Assembly (NCBI GenBank): GCA_963826145.1
Contig: CAWGVW010000001.1
Span: 620,001-684,000, forward strand
Direction: 5' to 3'
Origin: JBGPLJ01 sp963826145
GTDB taxonomy: Bacteria; Pseudomonadota; Gammaproteobacteria; Steroidobacterales; Steroidobacteraceae
DNA: 64,000 nucleotides
Shown here: one piece after another, positions 26,651-35,947 of the stretch
How positions within the stretch are numbered: the first letter of the stretch is position 1
Layout of the letters: each line of letters starts with the position of its first letter
Program-made: the position numbers and the translations under genes
The notes under the pieces: model-generated
Database searches by the model: none
Told to the model about the DNA's origin: nothing
What the model saw: only the letters and a program-made list of their open reading frames with translations

Positions 26651-28908
26651 ATGCAAGACGAACTGAATTTCGAAGGCGTCGAGAAGCAGCCGCTCCGCAC
26701 CTTCACCGAGAAGGCGTACCTCGACTATTCGATGTACGTGATCCTCGATCGCGCGCTGCCGGCGCTCTCGCGACGGCCTGAAGCCCGTGCAGCGCCGCAT
26801 CATCTACGCGATGAGCGAGCTCGGCCTCGTCGGCGGGCGCAGAAGCACAAGAAGTCCGCGCGCACCGTCGGCGACGTGATCGGCAAGTTCCATCCGCACG
26901 GCGATTCCGCCTGCTACGAAGCCATGGTGCTGATGGCGCAGGATTTCTCGTATCGCTATCCGATCGTCGACGGCCAGGGCAACTGGGGCTCGCCCGACGA
27001 TCCGAAGTCCTTCGCGGCCATGCGCTACACGGAGTCGCAAGCTCACGCGTTACGCCGAGGTGCTGCTGTCCGAACTCGTCGGACGGCACGGTCGACTGGC
27101 AGCCGAACTTCGACGGCACGCTGGAGGAGCCGGCGTTCCTGCCGGCGCGCCTGCCGAACGTGCTGCTCAACGGCACGCAGGGCATCGCGGTCGGCATGTC
27201 GACCGACATCCCGCCGCACAATCTGCGCGAGATCGCGCAGGCCTGCATCCACCTGCTCGATGAGCCGGATGCGACTGACGCGCACGCTCATGAAGTACGT
27301 GAAGGGCCCGGATCTGCCGACGGGCGGCGAGATCGTCTCGCCGCGCTCCGAGCTGCTCGAGATCTACAACACCGGCAACGGCAGCTTCAAGGCGCGCGCC
27401 GTGTACGAGGAAGAAGACGACGACATCGTCATCACCGAGCTGCCGTACCAGGTCTCGGGCAACAAGATCATCGAGCAGATCGCCGCGCAGATGCGCGAGA
27501 AGAAGCTGCCGATGGTCGAAGACATCCGCGACGAGTCGGATCACGAGGAACGCGATCCGCATCGTCATCGAGCCGCAAGAACCGCGTCGACGTCGACGCA
27601 GCTGATGGCGCACCTGTTCGCGACCACGGATCTCGAGCGCAACTATCGCGTGAACATCAACGTGATCACGCTCGAGGGCAAGCCGCAAGGTCATGGGCCT
27701 GCGCGACCTGCTCGAACGAGTGGCTGGAGTTCCGCACCACCACCGTCACGCGCCGCCTGCAGTTCCGCCTCGACAAGGTCGCAGGCGCGCCTGCACATCC
27801 TCGATGGCTTGCTGGCCGCGTATCTGAATCTCGACGAGGTGATCCGCATCATCCGCCGCGAGGACGAGCCGAAGCCCGTGCTCATGAAGCGCTTCAAGCT
27901 CACCGAGATCCAGGCCGAGGCGATTCTCGAAACCAAGCTGCGCCACCTCGCCAAGCTCGAAGAGATGAAGATCCGCGACGAGCAGAAGGAGCTCGCCGAG
28001 GAGACGCGAGGAGCTCGAGGGCATCCTCAAGTCGAAGGCGAAGCTCAAGAAGCTCATCGCCAGCGAGATCGAAGCCGACGCCGAGAAGTACGGCGACGAC
28101 CGCCGCACGAAGATCGTCGAGCGCGAAGCGGCGCAGGCCATCGACGAGACCGAGCTCGTCGCGAACGAGCCGGCGACGATCGTGCTTTCGAAGGGCGGCT
28201 TCGTGCGCTCGGCCAAGGGCCACGAGATCGATCCGCGCACGCTCACGTACAAGACGGGCGATGAGTATCAGCACGCGCGCCAAGGGTCGCAGCGTGCAGC
28301 AGGCGGTGTTCCTCGATTCGCACGGGCCGCGCTTACAGCCTCGTCGCGCACTCGCTGCCGTCGGCGCGCGGACTCGGCGAACCGCTGTCCGTCGCGCGTC
28401 GATCCGCCGGATGGCGCCAAGTGGCGCGGCGTGATGATCGGCGAGCCCGAGGATCTGTGGCTGGTCGCGAGCGATGCCGGCTACGGCTTCACGGTGCGCC
28501 TCAAGGAAAGCATGGGCGCAAGAGGCGGGCAAGACGCTGCTGCAACGTTCCGGACGGCGCGCGGTGCTGCCGCCGGCGCCCGTGCCCGGCGATGATCGCA
28601 CTGGTCGCGGTCGTGACCTCCGAGGGTCGGCAAACTACTGGTGTTCCCGGTGAAGGACGTGCCCGAACTCCCGCGCGGCAAGGGCAACAAGCTGTTCGAC
28701 ATTTCCAGCAAGAAAGTCGGCGTCGCGCGAAGACTTCCTGACCGGCATGGCGGTGGTGACGACGGAACAGAAACTCGTCGTCGTGCGCGGCGAGCGCCAG
28801 ATGACGCTCACCTGGAACGACCTCAAGGACTACCGCGGGCAGCGCGCGCAGCGCGGTCGGCTGCTGCCGCGTGGCTGGCGCACCGTCGACCGCCTGGAAG
28901 TCGAATAA
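26651..28908 (+). CDS. parC: Topoisomerase IV subunit A (ParC); sequence broken by 23 one-base insertions
   Basis: ParC is the DNA cleavage subunit of topoisomerase IV. The start reads MQDELNFEGVEKQPLRTFTEKA, and the catalytic tyrosine is in AAMRYTES. DEPKPVLMKRFKLTEIQAEA is the ParC coiled-coil region; beta-pinwheel blades lie in the C-terminal part. Extra bases lie at 26771, 26829, 26842, 27038, 27078, 27283, 27554, 27576, 27598, 27686, 27714, 27781, 28007, 28278, 28327, 28394, 28518, 28543, 28556, 28560, 28600, 28631 and 28728. Removing them gives 2235 bp, 744 aa. The gene begins 12 bp after parE and its TAA stop lies inside the left arm of the inverted repeat at 28907. Confidence 0.95.
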
Positions 28909-28990
28909 TCAGGTACCGGGATTGGAATACTGGGGATTTGGGCGAATCGCGTGGCTCAAATCCCCAGTATTCCAATCCCGGTACCTGATT
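28907..28990. terminator. Perfect 34-bp inverted repeat, bidirectional terminator candidate
   Basis: Arms 28907-28940 and 28957-28990 are exact reverse complements over 34 bp around a 16-base loop. The stop codon of parC (28906-28908) and that of the converging FimX-like gene (complement of 28989-28991) both fall at the outer edge of the arms. A hairpin this stable between convergent genes should stop transcription from both sides, although a T-run is lacking. It could also be a member of a dispersed repeat family. Confidence 0.75.
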
Positions 28991-31060
28991 ACCGGTCGGC
29001 CTTCAGCACGACCTCTTCGGGCGCGTTGACGAAGTAGCCCTGGATGAATTCAATGCCGAGCTGCCAGAGCACGGCCATCGTGTTGGCGTCCTCGACGCGC
29101 TCGGCGATCGTCTCGATCTTCTTGCGCTTGGCCGCCATCCACCAGGACCTTCACTTTCTGCTGCAGGATTCGGATTGCTCGCGAGTCCCTGCATCAGCGT
29201 GCCGTCGATCTTCACGAAGTCGACGGCACCAGGTTCTCGAGGAGCGAAACCGGATCGCGCCCGGCGCCGAGGTGCTCGAGCGCCAGGCGAAAGCCCATCG
29301 GCTTGAGCGTCTCGAGCATGCTCGCGCGTCTGGTTGAGTACTGCGTCGCCGATCTCCTCGGTCACCTGGAAACAGATGCGCGCCGGCTCGACTTTGCTCG
29401 CCTTCAGCTGATTGCTTGAGCCAGGTCGCGAGCGAGCGGTCGATGACACGTGTCCTTCGAGAGGCGCACGAAGAGTGCAGCTCGGCTTGCGGGCCGCGCA
29501 GAAGGACATCGAGGCGCCCGACCACCCAGCGATCGATGTTCTTGAGCAGGTCGTTGCGTTCGGCTGCCGGCCATGAATTCCGACGGCAGCACTTCCTTGC
29601 TGCTGCTCGTCGAGCATGCGCACCAGCACGTCGAACATGCTCTTGTCGTCGCCCTGCAGGCTCGCGATCGGCTGCTGCACGAGCCGGAAGCGGTTCTCCA
29701 TGAGCGCCGACTTGATGTGCTTCACCCAGATCTTGTCGTAGGCCTGCACGCGCGTGTCGGTGTCCGACTTGTCGACGACGTAGTACTGGTTGCCGCCCTG
29801 GTCCCGTCCGCGCCGGTTCGCGGCCGCCGCGTCGCTCAGCGCCGACCCAAGATCCGCGTTCGTCGAGGGCAGCATGCCAAGGCCCACCGTGCATGTTGCA
29901 GTCAGCGACTTGTCCGCGATGAGGAAGGTATTCGCCCCGATCTTCTGCACGACGTGCTCTGCCCAGGCTTCGACGTCGCGCGTCGTGCCGCGCTGCAGGA
30001 GCGCCGCGAAACTGTTGCCGCCGAAGCGCCCGGCGATGTCGTTCGGTTGCAGCTGATCGCGCAGGAGCTCTGCGAACGCGACCAGGAAGTCCTCGCTCGC
30101 CATGATGCCGATGTCGGCCTGAATGGCCGCGAACTTGTCCGGCTTCAGGTAAGCGACATAGCGCACGCCGCCCTTGACCGGCTGCTGCAGCCGGCCGCGC
30201 GCGGCATCGATGAAATACTTGCGATGCAGGAATCCGGTCGACGGATCCGTACGCACGGCTTCCTGCAGTTGCTGCTCGAGCGCGTGGTCGTTGTCCTTGC
30301 GCGTTGGCACGCACAGGCGCACGCAAGCTTCGCCGTCGAACTCCGAGCGATCGAGCGTCAGTTCCAGTGCGAGGAGCGAGCCGTCCGTGAGCTGGGCGTT
30401 CATGCGCAGAGTGTGATCGCTCCACTTGCCCTGCATCGTCGCGACCAGCGCGCCCTTGAGTGCGGCCTGGCGATCGGCATCGAAGAGGTCCATCAGCGGC
30501 TGGCCGACGAGGCTCTCTGCGTCGGAAAATCCGAAGAGCTCGAGCCAGGCGGGATTCGCGTCGACGACGATACCGTCGGCGACGTGCGCGATGGCGTCCG
30601 CCGATCCCGTCATCAAAGTCTGCAGCTGCTGCTTGTACTCCCGCGCGGAATTCAGCGTCGCGTTGAGCGCGCGCTCGAGCCGGAACGCCCTGAGCTCCCG
30701 CGTGACGACCGACTGCAGGCGACTGCGGTTGGCGAGCGAGATGACATCCTGGGCGCCGGCCCGCATCGACTCGGCGATCACTTCCTCGTCGACGCGCGTG
30801 CGCACGATAAGCACCGGGACTTCGGGGCCGAACTGGTTGCGGATCTTCATGATCGTCGCAAGATCGATGCCCTGCTCTTCGCTGAAGCAGACGAGGAGTT
30901 CGGGATTGATCTGTGTGAGCGCGTCCGAGAGATCCCTCAGGTCCGAGATCCAGGTGCAATGGGCGGGATGGCCGGCGTTGCGCAGCGTGCTGTTCACGGC
31001 CTCGACGTGGTCCTGGCTGCGCGTCATGACGATCATGGGCACGGCGCCGGCGTCGCTCAA
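28989..31060 (-). CDS. FimX-like c-di-GMP effector (REC-PAS-degenerate GGDEF-degenerate EAL); 3' part frameshifted
   Basis: A protein of about 690 aa. Domain order: receiver-like 8-125, PAS about 145-250, GGDEF about 270-430, EAL about 445 to the end. The cyclase motif is GGNSF (347-351), not GGDEF. The EAL signature is DVLVR (477-481), and the DDFGTG block reads EHLGAGRD, so neither synthesis nor hydrolysis of c-di-GMP is expected. FimX of Pseudomonas, a 691-aa type IV pilus regulator, has the same architecture and similarly altered motifs. From about 29640 to the end the frame is broken by several one-base insertions, mostly synonymous (for example Ala gcc/gcg, Pro ccg/cca). The corrected ending FIQGYFVNAPEEVVLKADR stops at 28989. 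Confidence 0.85.
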
Positions 31061-31280
31061 GATTCGCTCCTCGGGGGCTCTTTGGGGCTCGAAAAAAGGG
31101 CGGCGGATTGTAGCACCCCCTCCGCGGCGCTCCGCAGCGGGCGGACCTGCGGATGCTGGCCTGAAAGAGGTCTTGCAGCTATCATACGCGGCCTTTTTTT
31201 GGACGCCCCTGTACGGGCCATGCGGCTCGTCACAGAATCGGAACGCGGCGTCAGTTTCTTAAGCCACGAGCATCGAAATC

Positions 31281-31850
31281 ATGTCGAGCTACAGCACCAG
31301 CGAACTCAGGTCGGGCGTCAAGGTTCTCCTCGATGGCGACCCCTACGCGATCGTCGAGAACGAATTCGTGAAGCCGGGTAAGGGCCAGGCCTTCAACCGC
31401 GTGAAGGTCCGCAACTTGAAGACGGGCCGCGTCATCGAGCGCACGTTCAAGTCGGGCGACACGCTCGAGGGCGCGGACGTCGTCGACGTCGACATGCAGT
31501 ATCTCTACGCGGACGGCGACTTCTGGCATTTCATGGTGCCGGAAACCTTCGAGCAGCACACGGCCGGCAAGGCAGCGGTAGGCGACGGTGCGCAGTGGAT
31601 GAAGGATGGCGTCACTTGCATCGTGACCCTTTGGAACGGCGTGCCGCTGCAGGTCACGCCGCCCGCGCATGTCGATCTGAAGGTGATCGAAACGGATCCG
31701 GGGCTGCGGGGCGACACCGCAACGGGCGGACAGAAGTCCGCGAAGCTCGAGACGGGCGCCGTCGTCCGCGTGCCGCTTTTCATCAACGAAGGCGAAATCC
31801 TGCGCATCGACACGCGCACCGGCGCCTACATTTCGCGCTCGAAACAGTAA
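31281..31850 (+). CDS. efp: Elongation factor P
   Basis: EF-P rescues ribosomes stalled at polyproline. The 189-aa protein has three beta-barrel domains. The modifiable lysine is in the loop VKPGKGQAFNRVKV at about residue 34, suited to beta-lysylation by EpmA, whose gene lies 0.5 kb downstream on the other strand. The end GEILRIDTRTGAYISR is the conserved C-terminus. No epmB (lysine 2,3-aminomutase) is visible in the window. The 220-bp gap to the FimX-like gene must hold divergent promoters, but I find no convincing pair of hexamers. Confidence 0.97.
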   Translation: MSSYSTSELRSGVKVLLDGDPYAIVENEFVKPGKGQAFNRVKVRNLKTGRVIERTFKSGDTLEGADVVDVDMQYLYADGDFWHFMVPETFEQHTAGKAAVGDGAQWMKDGVTCIVTLWNGVPLQVTPPAHVDLKVIETDPGLRGDTATGGQKSAKLETGAVVRVPLFINEGEILRIDTRTGAYISRSKQ

Positions 31851-31859
31851 GCCAGGCGC

Positions 31860-32348
31860 TCAGTCGCTCGCGGCGAGGAAGATTTCAGCGATCCGTTCGA
31901 GCCCGAGCCGATCGGCCTGATCAAAGCGGGCGAGCTCCGGACTGTCCACGTCGAGCACGCCGATGAGCCTGGATTCCCGCATCAGCGGCACGACGATCTC
32001 GGATCGCGACGCGGTGTCGCAGGCGATGTGTCCGGGAAAAGCATTGACATCCGGCACCACGACCGTCAGACGATCCGCAGCGGCGCGCCCGCAAACCCCA
32101 CGGCCGAATGCGATGCGCACGCACGCGGGCTTGCCCTGGAACGGGCCGACGATGAGTTCGCGGCCCTGGGCGAAGTAAAAGCCGGTCCAGTTGATCGCAG
32201 GCAGCGCATCGAAGAGGAGGGCTGCGGTGTTCGCTGCGTTCGCAATTCGATTGCGCTCTCCGGTCAAGAGGCCCGTGAGAGCCTGCGACAACTCGGCATA
32301 GCCGCGTTGCTTGTTGGTGAAGTCGATGGGGCTTGCGGCAAAACTCAT
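31860..32348 (-). CDS. msrC: Free methionine-(R)-sulfoxide reductase (GAF domain)
   Basis: MsrC reduces free methionine-R-sulfoxide using a GAF-fold active site. The 162-aa protein contains the three conserved cysteines: ACVRIAFGRGVCGRAA holds two and GHIACDTASRSEIVVPL the third. FRMsr-type spacing and the INWTGFYF segment distinguish it from signalling GAF domains. It lies downstream of epmA on the minus strand, 21 bp after its stop. Confidence 0.93.
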   Translation of the reverse strand: MSFAASPIDFTNKQRGYAELSQALTGLLTGERNRIANAANTAALLFDALPAINWTGFYFAQGRELIVGPFQGKPACVRIAFGRGVCGRAAADRLTVVVPDVNAFPGHIACDTASRSEIVVPLMRESRLIGVLDVDSPELARFDQADRLGLERIAEIFLAASD

Positions 32349-32369
32349 CGTGAAACTCCGGCAGTAGTG

Positions 32370-33383
32370 TCAGGCGCGTTCCGCGGGAAAGGCGATCACA
32401 TCATCGATCGAACGCGCTCCCGTGGCGAGCATCACCACGCGATCAAAGCCTAGCGCAACACCGGAGCAGTCGGGCAGGCCGGCCTCGAGAGCTGCGAGCA
32501 GGTTCTCATCCAAGGGCGGCGCATCCCGCCCCATGCTGCGCCGTGCCGCGCGGTCGCCTTCGAACCGGTGCCGCTGCTCAGCGGCATCCACGAGTTCACG
32601 GAAGCCGTTGGCAAGCTCGACGCCTTCGAAATACGCCTCGAAGCGATCCGCCGTGTTCGGATCGGTGGGCCGCAAGCGGGCAAGGGCCGCCTGCGAAGCG
32701 GGATAGCTGTGAATAAAACACAAGGCGCCGTGTCCGAGCCGCGGCCCGACGACAGTCGACATCAGGAGGTCGAGCCACGGATCCCGTTCCGCTCCCAGCC
32801 CCTGCGGAATCGTGACTCCGCGCTCCACAAGCGCTGTTCTGAGCGTGGCAATGGAATCGTCGAAGGCGTCGATGCCTGCATAACGCCGCAGTGCCTCGCG
32901 GTAGCTCAGTCGAACGGCGGATGGCCAGGGCATTGGCGCGCGCAGCGGTGCCAGCATCGCGCCGAGCAGCGTCTCGACGTCGTTCATCAGGAGGTCGATG
33001 TCGAATCCGACCCGATACCACTCGATGAGCGTGAATTCCGGGTTGTGAAAGCGGCCGCGCTCGCCGTCGCGAAACACGCGGCAGATCTGGTAGATGTCGC
33101 CGCTGCCGGCGGCAAGCAGGCGCTTCATCGCGAATTCAGGCGATGTCGCAAGGTAGCCACTGAGCCCAAGCCCTTTGGCGCTCGCTGTCAGGCTCTCGAT
33201 GTGGGGGTCCGTAACCCCGGCCGCGGACCACGCCGGCGTTTCAACTTCCAGCACGCCGCGATCGGCGAAATATCGACGGGCGGTCGCGAGGAGCGACGCG
33301 CGGGTCGCGAGCGCCTGCATGGATGCCGTCGGACGCCAGTCCGGCCTGCTCGTATCTGTGGGATTCAAGCGCGCGTCCGCCAT
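32370..33383 (-). CDS. epmA: EF-P--(R)-beta-lysine ligase EpmA
   Basis: EpmA is a paralogue of class II lysyl-tRNA synthetase without the anticodon domain; it attaches beta-lysine to EF-P. The 337-aa protein has ARRYFADRGVLEVETP, motif 2 in FRDGERGRFHNPEFTLIEWYR and motif 3 in DCSGVALGFDRVVMLATG. The frame is open for 69 more codons upstream over psd, but family similarity starts at MADARLNP (33383) at the earliest. The start overlaps the end of psd by 19 bases. Confidence 0.95.
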   Translation of the reverse strand: MADARLNPTDTSRPDWRPTASMQALATRASLLATARRYFADRGVLEVETPAWSAAGVTDPHIESLTASAKGLGLSGYLATSPEFAMKRLLAAGSGDIYQICRVFRDGERGRFHNPEFTLIEWYRVGFDIDLLMNDVETLLGAMLAPLRAPMPWPSAVRLSYREALRRYAGIDAFDDSIATLRTALVERGVTIPQGLGAERDPWLDLLMSTVVGPRLGHGALCFIHSYPASQAALARLRPTDPNTADRFEAYFEGVELANGFRELVDAAEQRHRFEGDRAARRSMGRDAPPLDENLLAALEAGLPDCSGVALGFDRVVMLATGARSIDDVIAFPAERA

Positions 33384-34252
33384 CGTCCGATGCGTTCGCC
33401 AAGACGCATGACGCGGCCCTGCTCGAGGTCCGTTTCGAGTGTCACCGTTCCTGCCGCAAAGAGCAGTATGACCGTTGAACCCATGTTGAAGCGGCCCATC
33501 TCCGCTCCGCGGTCGAGCGCCGTGCCTTGTGCGGGCGTTGCGAGCTGTGTGACGACGCGCCGTGCCTCGGGCGTCACCTCGCCATGCCACAGTGTCGACA
33601 TGCTGCCGACGTTCAGCGCGCCGACCAGCACTTCGGCCATCGGTCCGGCCGGCGTGTCGAAAAGGGCGATGATGCGTTCGTTGCGGGCGAAGAGCCGCGG
33701 TACGGCCGCCGCGGTTGCGGAGTTCACGCTGAAGAGGCGCCCGGGCACGTACCAGGTCTCGATGAGCTTTGCCTCGATCGGAACGTGTACACGGTGATAG
33801 TTAAAGGGAGCGAGATAGATCGTTGCGAAGGATCCGCCGCGAAAATTCGCAGCCCATTGCGCTGCACCTGCGAGGAGGTCGCCAAGCTCATAGGTTTGTC
33901 CCTTCGCCTGAATGATCGTTTCAGCATCGATTCGTCCCGCGGCGCTGATGAAGCCGTCGGCTGGCGACACGATTGCATCCGTCGCTCGGTCGATCTGCCG
34001 CAGCCCGGGGCGGAGCTCTCGAGTGAAGAACTCGTTGAATGTCGCAAAGCGGCTCGCGTCGGGTTCAAGCGCTTCGCTCATGTCGACCGGGAAGCGACCG
34101 ATGAACCAGCGGATCAGGCGATTCTTGAGCCACGGCCGCGAGCTGCGCGTCGCGCGGTACACGATGCGCGAGATCAGGTGCTGCGGGATGACGTATTGCA
34201 TCCAGACGAACAGGCGTTCGCCGATGTCGCGGCCGGGCGCTCGATGCGTCAT
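33365..34252 (-). CDS. psd: Phosphatidylserine decarboxylase proenzyme
   Basis: Psd forms phosphatidylethanolamine at the inner membrane and cleaves itself to create a pyruvoyl group. The self-cleavage site is NMGSTVILLF near the C-terminus. Other conserved parts are FNEFFTRELRPG, SPADGFISAAG and YLAPFNYHRVHVP. I chose ATG 34252 (295 aa); a TTG at 34264 overlapping the sco stop is an alternative. The chain sco-psd-epmA-msrC runs in one direction with overlaps or short gaps. Confidence 0.96.
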   Translation of the reverse strand: MTHRAPGRDIGERLFVWMQYVIPQHLISRIVYRATRSSRPWLKNRLIRWFIGRFPVDMSEALEPDASRFATFNEFFTRELRPGLRQIDRATDAIVSPADGFISAAGRIDAETIIQAKGQTYELGDLLAGAAQWAANFRGGSFATIYLAPFNYHRVHVPIEAKLIETWYVPGRLFSVNSATAAAVPRLFARNERIIALFDTPAGPMAEVLVGALNVGSMSTLWHGEVTPEARRVVTQLATPAQGTALDRGAEMGRFNMGSTVILLFAAGTVTLETDLEQGRVMRLGERIGRWRTRA

Positions 34253-34260
34253 CGGTTGGT

Positions 34261-34887
34261 TCAAGCCTCGGCCGGCGTACCGACGAGACGTCGATAGTCG
34301 TCCGCGATGCCCGCTGCCGTTTGCGGCGCCGTGAAGACAGCGGTCAACGAGCCGGCGGGGTCGACCAGGTAGATCGTCGAGCTGTGGTCGAAGGAACTGC
34401 CGTCGCCAGAGCGGCTGTGCGCGACACTGAATCTCGCCGCGGCATCATCGAGCGCCCCTTTGCTGCCGGAGAGACCGAGAAACGCCGGATCGAACGTCGC
34501 GACGTAGCGCCCCATGATTTCGGGCGTATCCGTTTGCGCATCGACGGTGATCAGGATCACCTGCGGGCGCGATCCCGCCGGCAAAGTGTCGAGCCGGCGC
34601 GCGACATCCTTGAGCATCACCATTGTCGTCGGGCAAATCATCGGGCAGGTCGTGAAACCGAAGTAGACGATTGACCAATGTCCTTGCAGGCGCTCCTGCG
34701 TGAAGCGGCTGCCGGTCTGGTCCACGAGATCGAGCTTGCCGATGCTGCGCGCAGGGGAGAGCCGCGTTCCATACACCAGAGCGGTGGCGTTCCCGGCGGG
34801 CGCCGGGTTCTGCGCGGACCACCAGGCGCCGAGCGCGCCGGCTCCGAGGACGCAGAAGACAAGGAGCAGTCGTCGGGTTCGGCTCAT
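34261..34887 (-). CDS. SCO1/SenC-type copper chaperone
   Basis: SCO proteins deliver copper to the CuA site of cytochrome c oxidase. The 208-aa protein has an N-terminal membrane anchor (about 7-25) and a thioredoxin-like periplasmic domain. The copper ligands are the CPMICP cysteines (CxxxC) and the histidine in FDHSSTIYLVDP. The frame extends 14 codons upstream, but the ATG at 34887 leaves the charged MSRTRRLL start before the hydrophobic segment. Cytochrome oxidase genes are not in the window. Confidence 0.92.
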   Translation of the reverse strand: MSRTRRLLLVFCVLGAGALGAWWSAQNPAPAGNATALVYGTRLSPARSIGKLDLVDQTGSRFTQERLQGHWSIVYFGFTTCPMICPTTMVMLKDVARRLDTLPAGSRPQVILITVDAQTDTPEIMGRYVATFDPAFLGLSGSKGALDDAAARFSVAHSRSGDGSSFDHSSTIYLVDPAGSLTAVFTAPQTAAGIADDYRRLVGTPAEA

Positions 34888-35000
34888 GCTGAGGCTCAGG
34901 GCAGGGGCGCGCATTATGGCGCATGCCACCTGTTGGGGTCATCGCGGCCGGCCAGTAGACTTGCCGCGCGCGACTCCCGCGTCATCAGTGCCCGCCTTGC

Positions 35001-35912
35001 GTGCCAACGCGTTCCACCATCGCCGAAGAGATCCGCCGACTCGCGCTGCGACTCGATAGCGCGCGCGTCACCTTCGGACACGGGACCGACAATTCCTGGG
35101 ACGACGCAGCTGCGCTGGTACTGCATGCGGCGGGCCTGCCGCTCGAGAGCACTGCCGGCGTATACGGCAAGGTTGTGACCCAGCGAATGCGCAAGCGCAT
35201 TCAGGCGCTGGCGCGACGGCGGATTCGCAATCGCGTGCCGACTCCCTACCTCATAGGTCGGACGTTCTTCGCAGGGCTCCCGTTCAAAGTTGATCGCCGC
35301 GCTCTCATTCCACGCTCACCGATTGCCGAATTGATCGAGGCACGGTTCCGCCCCTGGCTCGCGCCGGGACGTGTCCGTCGCATCCTCGACATAGGCACCG
35401 GAGGCGGCTGCATTGCTATCGCCTGCGCCGGCTATTTTCCGCGCGCGCGGGTCATCGCCACCGATATCTCCGCCCGTGCGCTGGCGCTTGCCGCCGTCAA
35501 TGCGCGCGACCTGCGCGTGCGCTCGAGGGTGCAGCTGCGGCGCGCGGATCTTTTTCCGCCCATCGGTGCAGGACCCTTCGATCTCATCGTCGCCAATCCG
35601 CCTTATGTGGGGAAGCGCGAATACGCGAGGCTCCCGAGGGAGTATCGCCGCGAACCGGCGAGCGGGCTCGTTTCCGGCCGCGACGGCCTCGATGCGGTGC
35701 GCCGCATTCTGGCGCGGGCGCGGACATTCCTGGCGCGAGCGGGTATTCTCGTCGTCGAAGTGGGAAACAGTGATCGCGCGCTCGCCAAGGCATATCCGCG
35801 GGTGCCGTTTCTGTGGCTCGAGTTCAGCCGCGGCGGCGGCGGGGTGTTTCTGCTGACGCACGCCGATCTCGAGCGCCACGCCGCGGACTTCGAAGGCGCA
35901 TCGGGCCATTGA
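35001..35912 (+). CDS. prmB: 50S ribosomal protein L3 N5-glutamine methyltransferase
   Basis: PrmB methylates the side-chain amide of a glutamine in ribosomal protein L3 using S-adenosylmethionine. The 303-aa protein has the SAM-binding loop LDIGTGGGCIAIACA and the catalytic VANPPYVGKREY motif; RALIPRSPIAELIE is the PrmB-type sequence before the domain. It starts at GTG 35001. prmB-aroC adjacency is common in gammaproteobacteria and supports PrmB over PrmC. Confidence 0.93.
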   Translation: MPTRSTIAEEIRRLALRLDSARVTFGHGTDNSWDDAAALVLHAAGLPLESTAGVYGKVVTQRMRKRIQALARRRIRNRVPTPYLIGRTFFAGLPFKVDRRALIPRSPIAELIEARFRPWLAPGRVRRILDIGTGGGCIAIACAGYFPRARVIATDISARALALAAVNARDLRVRSRVQLRRADLFPPIGAGPFDLIVANPPYVGKREYARLPREYRREPASGLVSGRDGLDAVRRILARARTFLARAGILVVEVGNSDRALAKAYPRVPFLWLEFSRGGGGVFLLTHADLERHAADFEGASGH

Positions 35913-35947
35913 TATCGGCCCATAGATTCGGTCGGACCTCAAGGGAC

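Noticed and set aside
24718..28908. parE and parC as pseudogenes, or as programmed-frameshift genes.
   Set aside because: Topoisomerase IV is essential, motifs are fully conserved after correction, all events are +1 and at wobble positions, and no slippery sequence or stimulatory structure recurs at the sites.
31061..31280. Promoter hexamers for efp (TATCAT near 31180) and for the FimX-like gene (TACAAT on the minus strand near 31112).
   Set aside because: Neither has an acceptable -35 at 16-18 bp, so they were not annotated.
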